Both the position numbers and the translations under genes were made by a program. This document shows positions 27,313 to 37,264 of a stretch of 64,000 bases of DNA, piece after piece. Location: NCBI RefSeq assembly GCF_900112065.1, contig NZ_FOKE01000009.1, forward strand, positions 288,672 through 352,671. The letters are read 5' to 3'. The notes beneath the pieces are model-generated. The model searched no databases and was not told where the DNA came from. It saw only the letters and a program-made list of their open reading frames with translations. The stretch comes from Cohnella sp. OV330. GTDB taxonomy: Bacteria > Bacillota > Bacilli > Paenibacillales > Paenibacillaceae. Each line of letters starts with the position of its first letter. The stretch's first letter is position 1.

Positions 27313-27900
27313 ATGACTAAAATCGTTAAGGCGCAATTCGATACGACGGAGAGAGACCTCGTCGCGTTGAATACGAGACATTTCTATGGCAGTCCCGGTT
27401 ATGTTTTTTTTATGCTTGTATGCGGCGCGAATTTCATTTACATGACGCTCGCGGTTATAAAGGAAGGATGGGGGGCGGCGGATCATTTTCATTTCCTCCA
27501 ATGGCTGCTGCTGGCCTTCGGGCTGTTCATCCCGGCGTCCTCTTATCTTAGAGCGGTGCAAGCGATAAAAAGGCGTTTTGTGACGGAGCAACGGCAGTAC
27601 GAGTTTGACGAGTCCGGTTTCCGCTATCGCACGTCGTCCGCGCAAGGGCTGGTCGCCTGGTCGGACGTTCGGCGGTTTACGATCGGTCGCCGCATGATCG
27701 TCCTGTACGTCGGCCAGAAGGGCGTGAGCCTCATTCCCGAGCGAAGCCTGTCCAATAGAGAGGATCTGGCGCAAGTGAAGGACTGGATCCGGCAAAAGGT
27801 GAGTCCGCCAATCGTGCGCCGCGCTGCAAGAAACCGCACGCTGCTATACGCAGGCATCTTGGCCGCCGTCATCGTCGCCGTCGCGCTTGCGTTTGCGTAG
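27313..27900 (+). CDS. YcxB-like membrane protein
   Basis: 195 residues with two adjacent membrane helices (about 27-78), a cytosolic domain of YcxB type (YEFDESGFRYRTSSAQGLVAW, SDVRRFTIGRRMIVLYVG, LIPERSLS) and a C-terminal helix (LLYAGILAAVIVAVALAFA). Function of this family is unknown. ATG 27313 with GGGAGGAAG at 27302-27310 is better than ATG 27295. A TATAAT at 27260-27265 could serve its promoter, but no good -35 is seen. Divergent from the SPFH operon, convergent with motB. Confidence 0.78.
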   Translation: MTKIVKAQFDTTERDLVALNTRHFYGSPGYVFFMLVCGANFIYMTLAVIKEGWGAADHFHFLQWLLLAFGLFIPASSYLRAVQAIKRRFVTEQRQYEFDESGFRYRTSSAQGLVAWSDVRRFTIGRRMIVLYVGQKGVSLIPERSLSNREDLAQVKDWIRQKVSPPIVRRAARNRTLLYAGILAAVIVAVALAFA

Positions 27901-27924
27901 ATGGGATTCGAACGATAGCTTCGA

Positions 27925-27964
27925 AAAAACAAAAGCCTCCGCAGCAATCGCTGAAGGAGGCTTT
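27925..27964 (-). terminator. terminator of motA-motB (possibly both strands)
   Basis: Stem AAAGCCTCC / GGAGGCTTT (27932-27940 and 27956-27964). On the minus strand it is followed by TTGTTTTTTC; on the plus strand the T-run is only three bases. Confidence 0.8.
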
Positions 27965-27989
27965 CACGTTCCCTAATGTTTTGCAGCTA

Positions 27990-28778
27990 TTAAGCAGATC
28001 CTTCCGGTTGCCGCACCACGAGAATCTCCACGCGCCGGTTTTTTTGACGGTTGGCCTCGGTATCGTTCGCGGCGACGGGACGCGTATCCGCATAGCCGGC
28101 AATTTCAAATATTTTTTCCGGCAGCTTGCGCGTATCGACGAAGTACCGGAGGACGGACAGCGCGCGGCCCGACGACAAGCCCCAGTTGTCCCGAAACGCA
28201 GATCCGGGCTGAATCGGGAGGTTATCCGTATGGCCCTGGATCGAGATCGTCGTGTCCAGCTTCGTAAACAGGCTCGACAGCTTGTCCAGTGCCGGTCTCG
28301 CATCCGGTTTAAGATCCGCTTTGCCGAGATCGAACAGGAATCTGTCCGACAGGCGTATGGCGATGCCCTGAGGCGTGTCTCCGACGAACACGTCTTGCTG
28401 CAGTTTGTTTTCTTTGACGTACGTTTCGATGACCTTCAGCACATCCTGGAGCGCTTGTTCGCGACGTCTCGCGATCTCGGCTTCCAAGTCGGCCGAGGCG
28501 CTTGGCGACGGACTGGCCGATGGAGGCGGGCTTTCGTATTTGGCGACGTCCGTACCGCCTTCGAGACCGCTCCCCATCTCGATGATGCTGTCCGCCCGAT
28601 GGAACTCCAATTGGAGCGACTTGGCCAGCGTGTCATATTTTTTGATATCGATCTGGCTCATCGCGTACATAATAATGAAGAAAATGAGCAATAGGGTGAT
28701 CAGATCCGCATATGTAATCAGCCAGCGGTCATGGTTCTCATGCGCGCTTCGGCTGCGTCTGCTCCGTTTGCGCGCCAT
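27990..28778 (-). CDS. motB: flagellar motor stator protein MotB
   Basis: 262 residues. A single membrane helix with the proton-carrying aspartate (D25 in RWLITYADLITLLLIFFII), a Pro/Ser-rich linker (about 83-95), and a C-terminal OmpA-like peptidoglycan-binding domain (GHTDNLPI, NWGLSSGRALSVLRYF, NRRVEI). With MotA it forms the proton-driven stator. Start ATG at 28778 overlaps the end of motA by 41 bases; GGAGGAG precedes it. No other flagellar gene is near, as is usual for motAB in Bacilli. Confidence 0.93.
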   Translation of the reverse strand: MARKRSRRSRSAHENHDRWLITYADLITLLLIFFIIMYAMSQIDIKKYDTLAKSLQLEFHRADSIIEMGSGLEGGTDVAKYESPPPSASPSPSASADLEAEIARRREQALQDVLKVIETYVKENKLQQDVFVGDTPQGIAIRLSDRFLFDLGKADLKPDARPALDKLSSLFTKLDTTISIQGHTDNLPIQPGSAFRDNWGLSSGRALSVLRYFVDTRKLPEKIFEIAGYADTRPVAANDTEANRQKNRRVEILVVRQPEGSA

Positions 28779-29571
28779 CTTCGTTCTCCTCCTTTTTCCG
28801 GTCGAACGACAGCGACTCCGTGTGCATGAAGGCAGTCAGCTTCTTGCGGATGAGCGCCGGATTCTCGCCGGCTTGAATCGCGAGTATGCCTTCCAGCATC
28901 ATTTCTGTGAACTGTACGTTCTCGGCCGCGCGAATGCGTATCTTGGACGCGATGGGCAGGTAGAGAATGTTCGCGGAGGCAACTCCGTACAGCGTGGCGG
29001 TAAACGCCACCGCAATCGCAGGCCCGAGCGTGCCGGGATCCGCCAAATTGCTTAGCACGTGGATCAGGCCCATAACGGTGCCGATGATGCCCATCGTCGG
29101 CGCATACCCGCCGGCAGATTCGAATATTTTCGCCTGATTTTCCATCCGCTGCTCGATGGCGTCGATCTCGAACTCGAGGATTTGCCTGCTGAGCTCGGGA
29201 TCGGTGCCGTCGACGACGATTTGCAGACCGCTTTGGATAAAAGGGTCCGGATGCTCCACGAGTTTATTTTCGAGAGAAAGCACGCCTTCGCGGCGGGCGA
29301 TCGTGGCTAGTTCGACGAGCTCGTCGATCCGGGAAGCCGCCTCCAGCGCACCGGGCCGGAAGGCCGTCTTCAACGATTCGGGAATCTGGCGGAGCCGGGA
29401 TGCCGGGAAGCTGATGGCGACGGCCGCGAACGTGCCTCCGAATACGATCAACAGCGCCGTTTTCTCCACGAGCCCCTCCCAATGCCCGCCTTCCCATAAA
29501 AATCCGCCTATCAACGCGGCAAGGGCCGCCAAAATGCCCCATGACGTCGTTTGATCCATGCGCTGCTTCAT
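28738..29571 (-). CDS. motA: flagellar motor stator protein MotA
   Basis: 277 residues, four membrane helices in the MotA/TolQ/ExbB fold (GILAALAALIGGFLWEGG; YAPTMGIIGTVMGLIHVL; FTATLYGVASANILYLPIA). The glutamates and arginines of the cytoplasmic loop that touch FliG lie between residues 70 and 130. Start ATG 29571 with GGAG nine bases upstream; a second ATG at 29559 is possible. Divergent from uvrB, with 140 bases between them that hold the uvrB promoter and LexA-like box. Confidence 0.92.
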   Translation of the reverse strand: MKQRMDQTTSWGILAALAALIGGFLWEGGHWEGLVEKTALLIVFGGTFAAVAISFPASRLRQIPESLKTAFRPGALEAASRIDELVELATIARREGVLSLENKLVEHPDPFIQSGLQIVVDGTDPELSRQILEFEIDAIEQRMENQAKIFESAGGYAPTMGIIGTVMGLIHVLSNLADPGTLGPAIAVAFTATLYGVASANILYLPIASKIRIRAAENVQFTEMMLEGILAIQAGENPALIRKKLTAFMHTESLSFDRKKEENEDGAQTEQTQPKRA

Positions 29572-29585
29572 GCAGCTTCACTCCT

Positions 29586-29632
29586 TTGACTGGTTTCCGG
29601 GAACCCGATATAATGAATGAGAACACATATTC
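29586..29632 (+). promoter_or_regulatory. uvrB promoter with LexA (SOS) box
   Basis: TTGACT at 29586-29591, 17-base spacer, TATAAT at 29609-29614, then GAACACATATTC at 29621-29632. The Bacillus LexA box is GAAC-RNRY-GTTC; here one base differs in the right arm (ATTC). It overlaps the expected start of transcription, a repressing position. Confidence 0.8.
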
Positions 29633-29725
29633 GGACTCGCTGGAAGGGATATCCTGTTTATCGGTCGGATGAAGCAGGGTACGATATAGGACTTTGGTCT
29701 ACAAGACACGGAGGTGGGCTTAGAC

Positions 29726-31714
29726 ATGGCAGTGCCGTCCGGATTCAAGCTGCAATCGGAGTACGAACCGCAAGGAGACCAACCGGCAGCAATTAGGCAA
29801 TTGGTAGCCGGCATCAACGAAGGGAAGCGGCATCAGACGCTGCTCGGCGCGACGGGGACGGGCAAGACATTCACGGTCGCGCAGACGATCGCCAAGGTGA
29901 ACAAGCCCACGCTGGTCATCGCGCACAACAAGACGCTGGCGGCGCAGCTGTGCAGCGAATTCAAGGAATTTTTCCCGGAGAATGCCGTCGAGTACTTCGT
30001 CAGCTATTACGACTACTATCAACCCGAGGCGTATATCCCGTCCTCGGATACTTATATCGAGAAGGACTCCAGCATCAACGACGAGATCGACAAGCTCCGC
30101 CACTCCGCGACCTCGGCGCTGTTCGAGCGTCGCGACGTCATTATCGTCGCGAGCGTATCGTGCATTTACGGTCTCGGTTCTCCGGAGGAGTACCGGGACC
30201 TTCGCCTGAGTCTGCGCGTGGGGATGGAGAAATCGCGCAACGCGATCCTGCACAAGCTGGTCGACATCCAATATCAGCGCAACGATATGAACTTCACGCG
30301 CGGGACGTTTCGCGTGCGCGGCGATGTCGTCGAGATCTTCCCGGTATCGGTCGGCGACCGTGCCATCCGGGTGGAGATGTTCGGCGACGAGATCGAGCGG
30401 ATCACCGAGATCGACGTCTTGACGGGCGAGATCATCGGCTCGCGCGATCATGTCGCGATCTTTCCGGCGTCTCACTTCGTGACCGCCCAAGAGAAGATGA
30501 AGGTCGCGCTGGTCAACATCGAGCGCGAACTCGAAGAGCGCCTCGCCGAGCTGCGCGAGCAAGGCAAGCTGCTAGAAGCGCAGCGTCTGGAGCAGCGCAC
30601 GCGTTACGACCTCGAGATGATGGCGGAGATGGGCTTTTGCTCCGGCATCGAGAACTACTCAGGCCCGCTCACGTTCCGCGAGCGAGGAGCCACGCCGTAT
30701 ACGCTTATGGACTTCTTCCCGGACGACTACCTCATTGTCATCGACGAGTCGCACGTTACGCTTCCGCAGGTACGGGCGATGTACAACGGAGACCAAGCGC
30801 GCAAGACGGTGCTCGTCGACCACGGCTTCCGGCTCCCGTCGGCGAAGGACAACCGGCCGCTGCGCTTCGAAGAGTTCGAGGGCAAAGCCAAGCAGCTCGT
30901 CTATGTATCGGCGACGCCCGGTCCCTACGAGCTCGAGAACTGCCCGACGATGGTGCAGCAGATCATTCGTCCGACTGGTCTCGTCGACCCGATTATCGAG
31001 GTGCGTCCGACCAAGGGACAGATCGATGACCTGCTGGGCGAGATTCGTGCCCGCATCGAACGCGACGAGCGCGTGCTCGTCACGACGCTCACCAAGAAGA
31101 TGTCGGAGGATTTGACCGACTACATGAAGGAAGTCGGTATCAAGGTTCGCTACCTGCACTCCGACATCAAGACGCTGGAGCGCATGGCGATTCTGCGCGA
31201 CCTGCGGATCGGTACGTTCGACGTGCTGGTCGGCATCAACCTCCTGCGGGAGGGCCTGGATTTGCCCGAAGTCACGTTGGTCGCTATCCTCGACGCGGAT
31301 AAAGAAGGCTTCCTGCGCGCCGAGCGTTCGCTGATCCAGACGATCGGCCGGGCCGCGCGCAATAGCGAGGGCAGGGTCATCATGTACGGGGATAAAATCA
31401 CGGATTCGATGGCCAAAGCGATCGGCGAGACCGAACGCCGGCGCGCGATCCAAACGGCTTACAACGAGAAGCATGGCATCACCCCGCAGACCATTCGCAA
31501 AAAAGTGCGCGACGTCATCGAGGCGACGAAGGTCGCCGAACAGAAGAGCGCTTATTTGACCGGTCTCGAGGACGTCGACAAACTGTCCAAGAAGGACCGT
31601 CAGTCCGTGATCAACCGCCTGGAGGCCGAGATGAAGGACGCCGCCAAGAACCTCCAATTCGAACGCGCTGCCGAGCTTCGCGACGCGCTGATGGAACTCA
31701 AGGCAAGTCTATAA
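29726..31714 (+). CDS. uvrB: excinuclease ABC subunit B
   Basis: 662-residue helicase-like damage-verification subunit of nucleotide excision repair; takes over from UvrA at the lesion and recruits UvrC. Walker A GATGTGKTFT (about residue 41), the beta-hairpin YYDYYQPEAYIPSSDTYIEK, Walker B DESHV (about 338), helicase motif VI IGRAARN and a C-terminal UVR domain (about 622-657) for UvrC contact. ATG 29726 with GGAGGTG at 29710-29716; an in-frame GTG at 29714 lies on the ribosome site itself. LexA-like control. uvrA is not adjacent: a transposase-like gene lies between. Confidence 0.98.
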   Translation: MAVPSGFKLQSEYEPQGDQPAAIRQLVAGINEGKRHQTLLGATGTGKTFTVAQTIAKVNKPTLVIAHNKTLAAQLCSEFKEFFPENAVEYFVSYYDYYQPEAYIPSSDTYIEKDSSINDEIDKLRHSATSALFERRDVIIVASVSCIYGLGSPEEYRDLRLSLRVGMEKSRNAILHKLVDIQYQRNDMNFTRGTFRVRGDVVEIFPVSVGDRAIRVEMFGDEIERITEIDVLTGEIIGSRDHVAIFPASHFVTAQEKMKVALVNIERELEERLAELREQGKLLEAQRLEQRTRYDLEMMAEMGFCSGIENYSGPLTFRERGATPYTLMDFFPDDYLIVIDESHVTLPQVRAMYNGDQARKTVLVDHGFRLPSAKDNRPLRFEEFEGKAKQLVYVSATPGPYELENCPTMVQQIIRPTGLVDPIIEVRPTKGQIDDLLGEIRARIERDERVLVTTLTKKMSEDLTDYMKEVGIKVRYLHSDIKTLERMAILRDLRIGTFDVLVGINLLREGLDLPEVTLVAILDADKEGFLRAERSLIQTIGRAARNSEGRVIMYGDKITDSMAKAIGETERRRAIQTAYNEKHGITPQTIRKKVRDVIEATKVAEQKSAYLTGLEDVDKLSKKDRQSVINRLEAEMKDAAKNLQFERAAELRDALMELKASL

Positions 31715-31725
31715 AGCTGCTTCGC

Positions 31726-31766
31726 AATCCTTGCCGGGATCACGAATCCTGGCAAGGATTTTTTGA
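31726..31766 (+). terminator. rho-independent terminator of uvrB
   Basis: AATCCTTGCC (31726-31735) pairs perfectly with GGCAAGGATT (31751-31760), followed by TTTT. It shows that uvrB is transcribed apart from the next gene. Confidence 0.9.
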
Positions 31767-31821
31767 TTTGTAGGCACGGGGCTGAACTAGACAGCGATGA
31801 GGCGTTACAGTGACTTTTTCG

Positions 31822-31944
31822 CGTTTTAACGATATCCCCTTCAGACAGGTGCGTGATGACATAAATACGTTTTAACGATATCCCCTCCATTCAGGGATTG
31901 GCGCCCGAGATGCAGTCGTAACACAGATATCCCCGAAGATCAGG
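31822..31944 (+). repeat. 28-base intergenic repeat, three forward copies (F-H)
   Basis: Copies at 31822-31849, 31868-31895 and 31917-31944, starts 46 and 49 bases apart, same unit as at 14749. F and G fit the consensus arms exactly; H keeps TATCCCC and CAGG but has a diverged left arm. They fill the space between the uvrB terminator and the promoter of the transposase-like gene. Confidence 0.88.
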
Positions 31945-31958
31945 TTACAAAATGACGC

Positions 31959-32001
31959 TTTAAACAAATGGATCTATATGGTAAAATAAGAACAAATGTT
32001 C
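31959..32001 (+). promoter_or_regulatory. promoter with perfect LexA box ahead of the transposase-like gene
   Basis: TTTAAA (31959-31964), 17-base spacer, TAAAAT (31982-31987), then GAACAAATGTTC (31990-32001), a perfect GAAC-RNRY-GTTC LexA box. The box covers the expected transcription start. The -35 and -10 are each 4-5 of 6 to consensus. Confidence 0.75.
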
Positions 32002-32029
32002 CCTTTTAATGGATGTGAGGATGATCCTT

Positions 32030-32959
32030 TTGCGTTCAACTTACGAGCAGATGCCGACTTTTCAGGAGGATGCCTGCGAGCTGGCTTTGTTCCAGTCCAA
32101 GTGGCCAAGCGGCTTTCGCTGTCCTCGATGCGACGGATCCGCGTATTACCGCATTGCTTCCCGAAGCAAGAGGCTTTACGAGTGTCGCGTCTGCCACCAT
32201 CAAACCTCTCTGACTGCGGGGACGATCATGGAGGGGACGCGCACGCCGCTCGTAAAGTGGTTCAGCGCGTTATATTTGATGCAAAAGGGGATCTCCGCTA
32301 CGCTATTGGCAGAGGTTATTCAAGTAACCTACAAGACTGCTTGGCTTATCAACCATAAGCTTAGACATGCCATCCAAGTGTGGGACGAATCGAGGCCTTT
32401 AAAAGGAGAACTGCGATTATACGGCGATTTTTATGCGCGTCCGGTTATGAGCGGCGTTTTTGATCCGCCCGATCAACGTGATCAACCGGCAGTTGTAGGG
32501 GCTTCAATCGATCCGGAATCCGGCGAGGTTGCACAAGTTAAAATTAAACGAGTGCCTCATACTGAATTTAGACGGCGTTTATATGGTGTCGAATCCTATG
32601 GCACTTTCCTGTGGCGCCATGTGACGGATGTAAAATCCGAAGTCCAAAGCATCGAAATCGTTAGACAAAGCGATAGCGAAGGAGTAACGGAGCTCGGTTT
32701 GATTAGGCGGGGGGCTATCGGGTGGCTGGCCAGAACGTTCGGCGGAATCGGCCCGAAGCATCTGCAGGCTTACCTTGACGAATATTGTTTTCGACTCAAC
32801 GCACGTTCGGATGCGTTTGGTATGCTTTTATCTTTATGCGGAATGACTCGGACCGTGTCGCTTCGCGGACTAGTAAACAAAAGAAGAACTGTACGATCTG
32901 TAAGATGGACGGGATTAGCTAATTTTAAGCAGCAAAGGAACGTATTCCAGGTTTCTTAA
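32030..32959 (+). CDS. IS1595-family transposase-like protein, probably catalytically altered
   Basis: 309 residues. N-terminal zinc ribbon (CPRCDG..CRVCHH, about 26-52), helix-turn-helix-like part (FSALYLMQKGISATLLAEV), then an ISXO2-type region ending in GPKHLQAYLDEYCFRLNAR, a clear IS1595 mark. In the usual G-E-x-x-V-D-E-T-Y block this protein has GELRLYGDFY, so the first catalytic Asp looks replaced by Tyr, and the second TDG motif is not evident. TTG 32030 with GTGAGG at 32015-32020 suits the transcription start; ATG 32009 has no ribosome site. No terminal repeats or target duplication of an IS. It lies between uvrB and uvrA with its own LexA box. AT-richer than neighbours. Confidence 0.75.
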   Translation: MRSTYEQMPTFQEDACELALFQSKWPSGFRCPRCDGSAYYRIASRSKRLYECRVCHHQTSLTAGTIMEGTRTPLVKWFSALYLMQKGISATLLAEVIQVTYKTAWLINHKLRHAIQVWDESRPLKGELRLYGDFYARPVMSGVFDPPDQRDQPAVVGASIDPESGEVAQVKIKRVPHTEFRRRLYGVESYGTFLWRHVTDVKSEVQSIEIVRQSDSEGVTELGLIRRGAIGWLARTFGGIGPKHLQAYLDEYCFRLNARSDAFGMLLSLCGMTRTVSLRGLVNKRRTVRSVRWTGLANFKQQRNVFQVS

Positions 32960-33067
32960 CAACGGTTCAAGTTTGTAAGATCGCGGCTAATTACTATTTT
33001 TTAAGCGCTGACCTGGATTCTTGGATAGCTTATTTGTGAATTTGAGAGTGGTAAATGTTGTCGGCGA

Positions 33068-33210
33068 CCTGATCGAGGGGGATAACGATATAAAGGGGGG
33101 GAGGAATCAATTGGCTAGTTGGGATGGGTGTGGACTCTTGGGGGAAGCCGACGGACTGATTTTTTAGTTAAAGTAACGATTGCCTGTTCGAAGGGGATAA
33201 CGTTGAAATG
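33068..33210 (-). repeat. 28-base intergenic repeat, two inverted copies (I, J)
   Basis: Inverted copies at 33068-33095 and 33183-33210, between the transposase-like gene and uvrA. With the forward copies F-H on the other side they bracket the gene in opposite orientations. The rest of the 470-base gap (32960-33432) holds the uvrA promoter and no ORF. Confidence 0.85.
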
Positions 33211-33311
33211 CCTTGAAAGACAAGCTGTTTGGGTCGGGAGCGGCCGAATCGGTGTAAGGACCAAATGAGCAGCGCTCTCCAAAGAACGCCGCGCCTTGGT
33301 GGGATTTCCAT

Positions 33312-33359
33312 TTGCGAACCAGTTCGTCGGCAAGTATAATGAGATGAGAACACATATTC
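33312..33359 (+). promoter_or_regulatory. uvrA promoter with LexA (SOS) box
   Basis: TTGCGA (33312-33317), 17-base spacer, TATAAT (33335-33340), then GAACACATATTC at 33348-33359. The 15 bases ATGAGAACACATATT are identical to those at uvrB, showing common control of the two split genes. Confidence 0.8.
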
Positions 33360-33432
33360 TTATGTGATGGAACGTGAACGGAGGCGGCGCGGAGAGCGAG
33401 CCCAGGCCGTTAACGACAGGAGGCTGTACGTT

Positions 33433-36297
<2,865 letters not shown>

Positions 36298-36352
36298 GAT
36301 TAGATCGACGCAACCTTTGCGGTCGAGGATAACAGACTGGCGTTGCCGGAGG

Positions 36353-36405
36353 GCAGCGGAGCAACGGAGCTTACGAAGCTGCCGGCGCTCCGCTGCTCTT
36401 TTTTA
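36353..36405 (+). terminator. rho-independent terminator of uvrA
   Basis: GCAGCGGAGC (36353-36362) pairs with GCTCCGCTGC (36387-36396), then TCTTTTTT. A second copy-like arm (GGAGCTT/AAGCTGCC) lies inside the loop. Confidence 0.88.
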
Positions 36406-36442
36406 CATCTTCGTAGAATGGGAAAATGGTAAGGTTAATTGC

Positions 36443-36448
36443 TATAAT
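36443..36448 (+). promoter_or_regulatory. possible -10 element of rpiA
   Basis: Perfect TATAAT between the uvrA terminator and rpiA; no good -35 at the usual spacing. Confidence 0.4.
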
Positions 36449-36495
36449 GCGTATATCCGATTGTAAAAGTCAGGAGAGCGGGAAAGGTGAGACAT

Positions 36496-37191
36496 ATGGC
36501 AATCGATCCGAAACGCCAGGCGGGCGAAGAGGCGGTCAAGCTGGTCGAAGATGGAATGCTGGTCGGATTGGGAACGGGATCCACCGCGTATTGGGCGATC
36601 ATGGATGTCGGCAGGCGCGTCAAGGAAGGGCTGAAGATTACGGCGGTGCCGACGTCGATTCGATCCGAAGAGCTAGCTCTATCGCTAGGGATACCGTTGA
36701 TTCCGCTGGACGGTATCCCGCCAGGCGGGATCGATCTGACGATCGACGGCGCGGACGAAGCGGATGGGGAACTGAACCTGATAAAAGGCGGCGGAGGGGC
36801 GCTCCTGCGAGAGAAGATCATCGCGTCGCATAGCAAGCGGCTCGTCATTGTCGCCGACGCTTCTAAGGAAGTGAAGACGCTGGGCCAGTTTCCGCTGCCG
36901 GTGGAGATCGTGCCGTTCGGCTTCAAGCTGACGATGGGACGCCTCGAGGCGCTAGGCGGTCATCCTGCGCTTCGCCTGACTGAAGGGGACGAGCCGTACG
37001 TGACCGACAACGGTAACTATATCGCCGATTGCCGCTTCGGCGTCATCGAGGACGCGGAGGCGCTCGAAAAGACGCTGAACCTCATCCCTGGCGTCGTAGA
37101 GAACGGCTTGTTCGTCGGCATGGCGGAGCGCATCGTCGTCGGCTGCGAAGACGGAAACGTAAGCGTTCGGGAGCGCGTTAGGCGAGGATGA
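36496..37191 (+). CDS. rpiA: ribose-5-phosphate isomerase A
   Basis: 231 residues; interconverts ribose 5-phosphate and ribulose 5-phosphate in the pentose phosphate pathway. Family motifs: GLGTGSTAYWAI (about residue 25), TSIRSEELAL, DLTIDGADEAD (about 78-88, with catalytic Asp), KGGGGALLREKI (about 93-104, with the catalytic Glu/Lys) and ADASKEV. Length and order are standard. ATG 36496 with AAAGGTGAG upstream; GTG 36487 is within that site. Single-gene unit between terminators; not related to neighbours in function. Confidence 0.97.
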   Translation: MAIDPKRQAGEEAVKLVEDGMLVGLGTGSTAYWAIMDVGRRVKEGLKITAVPTSIRSEELALSLGIPLIPLDGIPPGGIDLTIDGADEADGELNLIKGGGGALLREKIIASHSKRLVIVADASKEVKTLGQFPLPVEIVPFGFKLTMGRLEALGGHPALRLTEGDEPYVTDNGNYIADCRFGVIEDAEALEKTLNLIPGVVENGLFVGMAERIVVGCEDGNVSVRERVRRG

Positions 37192-37205
37192 CGGGAGGCG
37201 TGAAA

Positions 37206-37250
37206 AAGGGTTGCTCTTCTCCGAAATGCCGGAAAGGAGCAACCCTTCTA
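37206..37250. terminator. bidirectional terminator between rpiA and the glycosidase gene
   Basis: AAGGGTTGCTC (37206-37216) pairs with GAGCAACCCTT (37237-37247). On the minus strand it is followed by TTTTTC; on the plus strand by CTATATTT. Confidence 0.85.
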
Positions 37251-37264
37251 TATTTGCCGCCGGC

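Noticed and set aside
30659..31657. Long antisense ORFs over uvrB, uvrA, the SLH gene and the U32 gene (for example 60503-63292, 929 codons)
   Set aside because: They mirror high-GC codon use of the real genes, have no ribosome sites and give Arg/His/Asp-rich nonsense proteins.
33314..33323. CGAACCAGTTCG ahead of uvrA as a further LexA box
   Set aside because: The GAAC and GTTC arms have only a two-base gap (GAAC-CA-GTTC); the LexA box needs four.
33364..33432. Upstream GTG/ATG starts for uvrA
   Set aside because: They add an Arg-rich stretch foreign to UvrA and lie just after the LexA box; TTG 33433 has an ideal AGGAGG.
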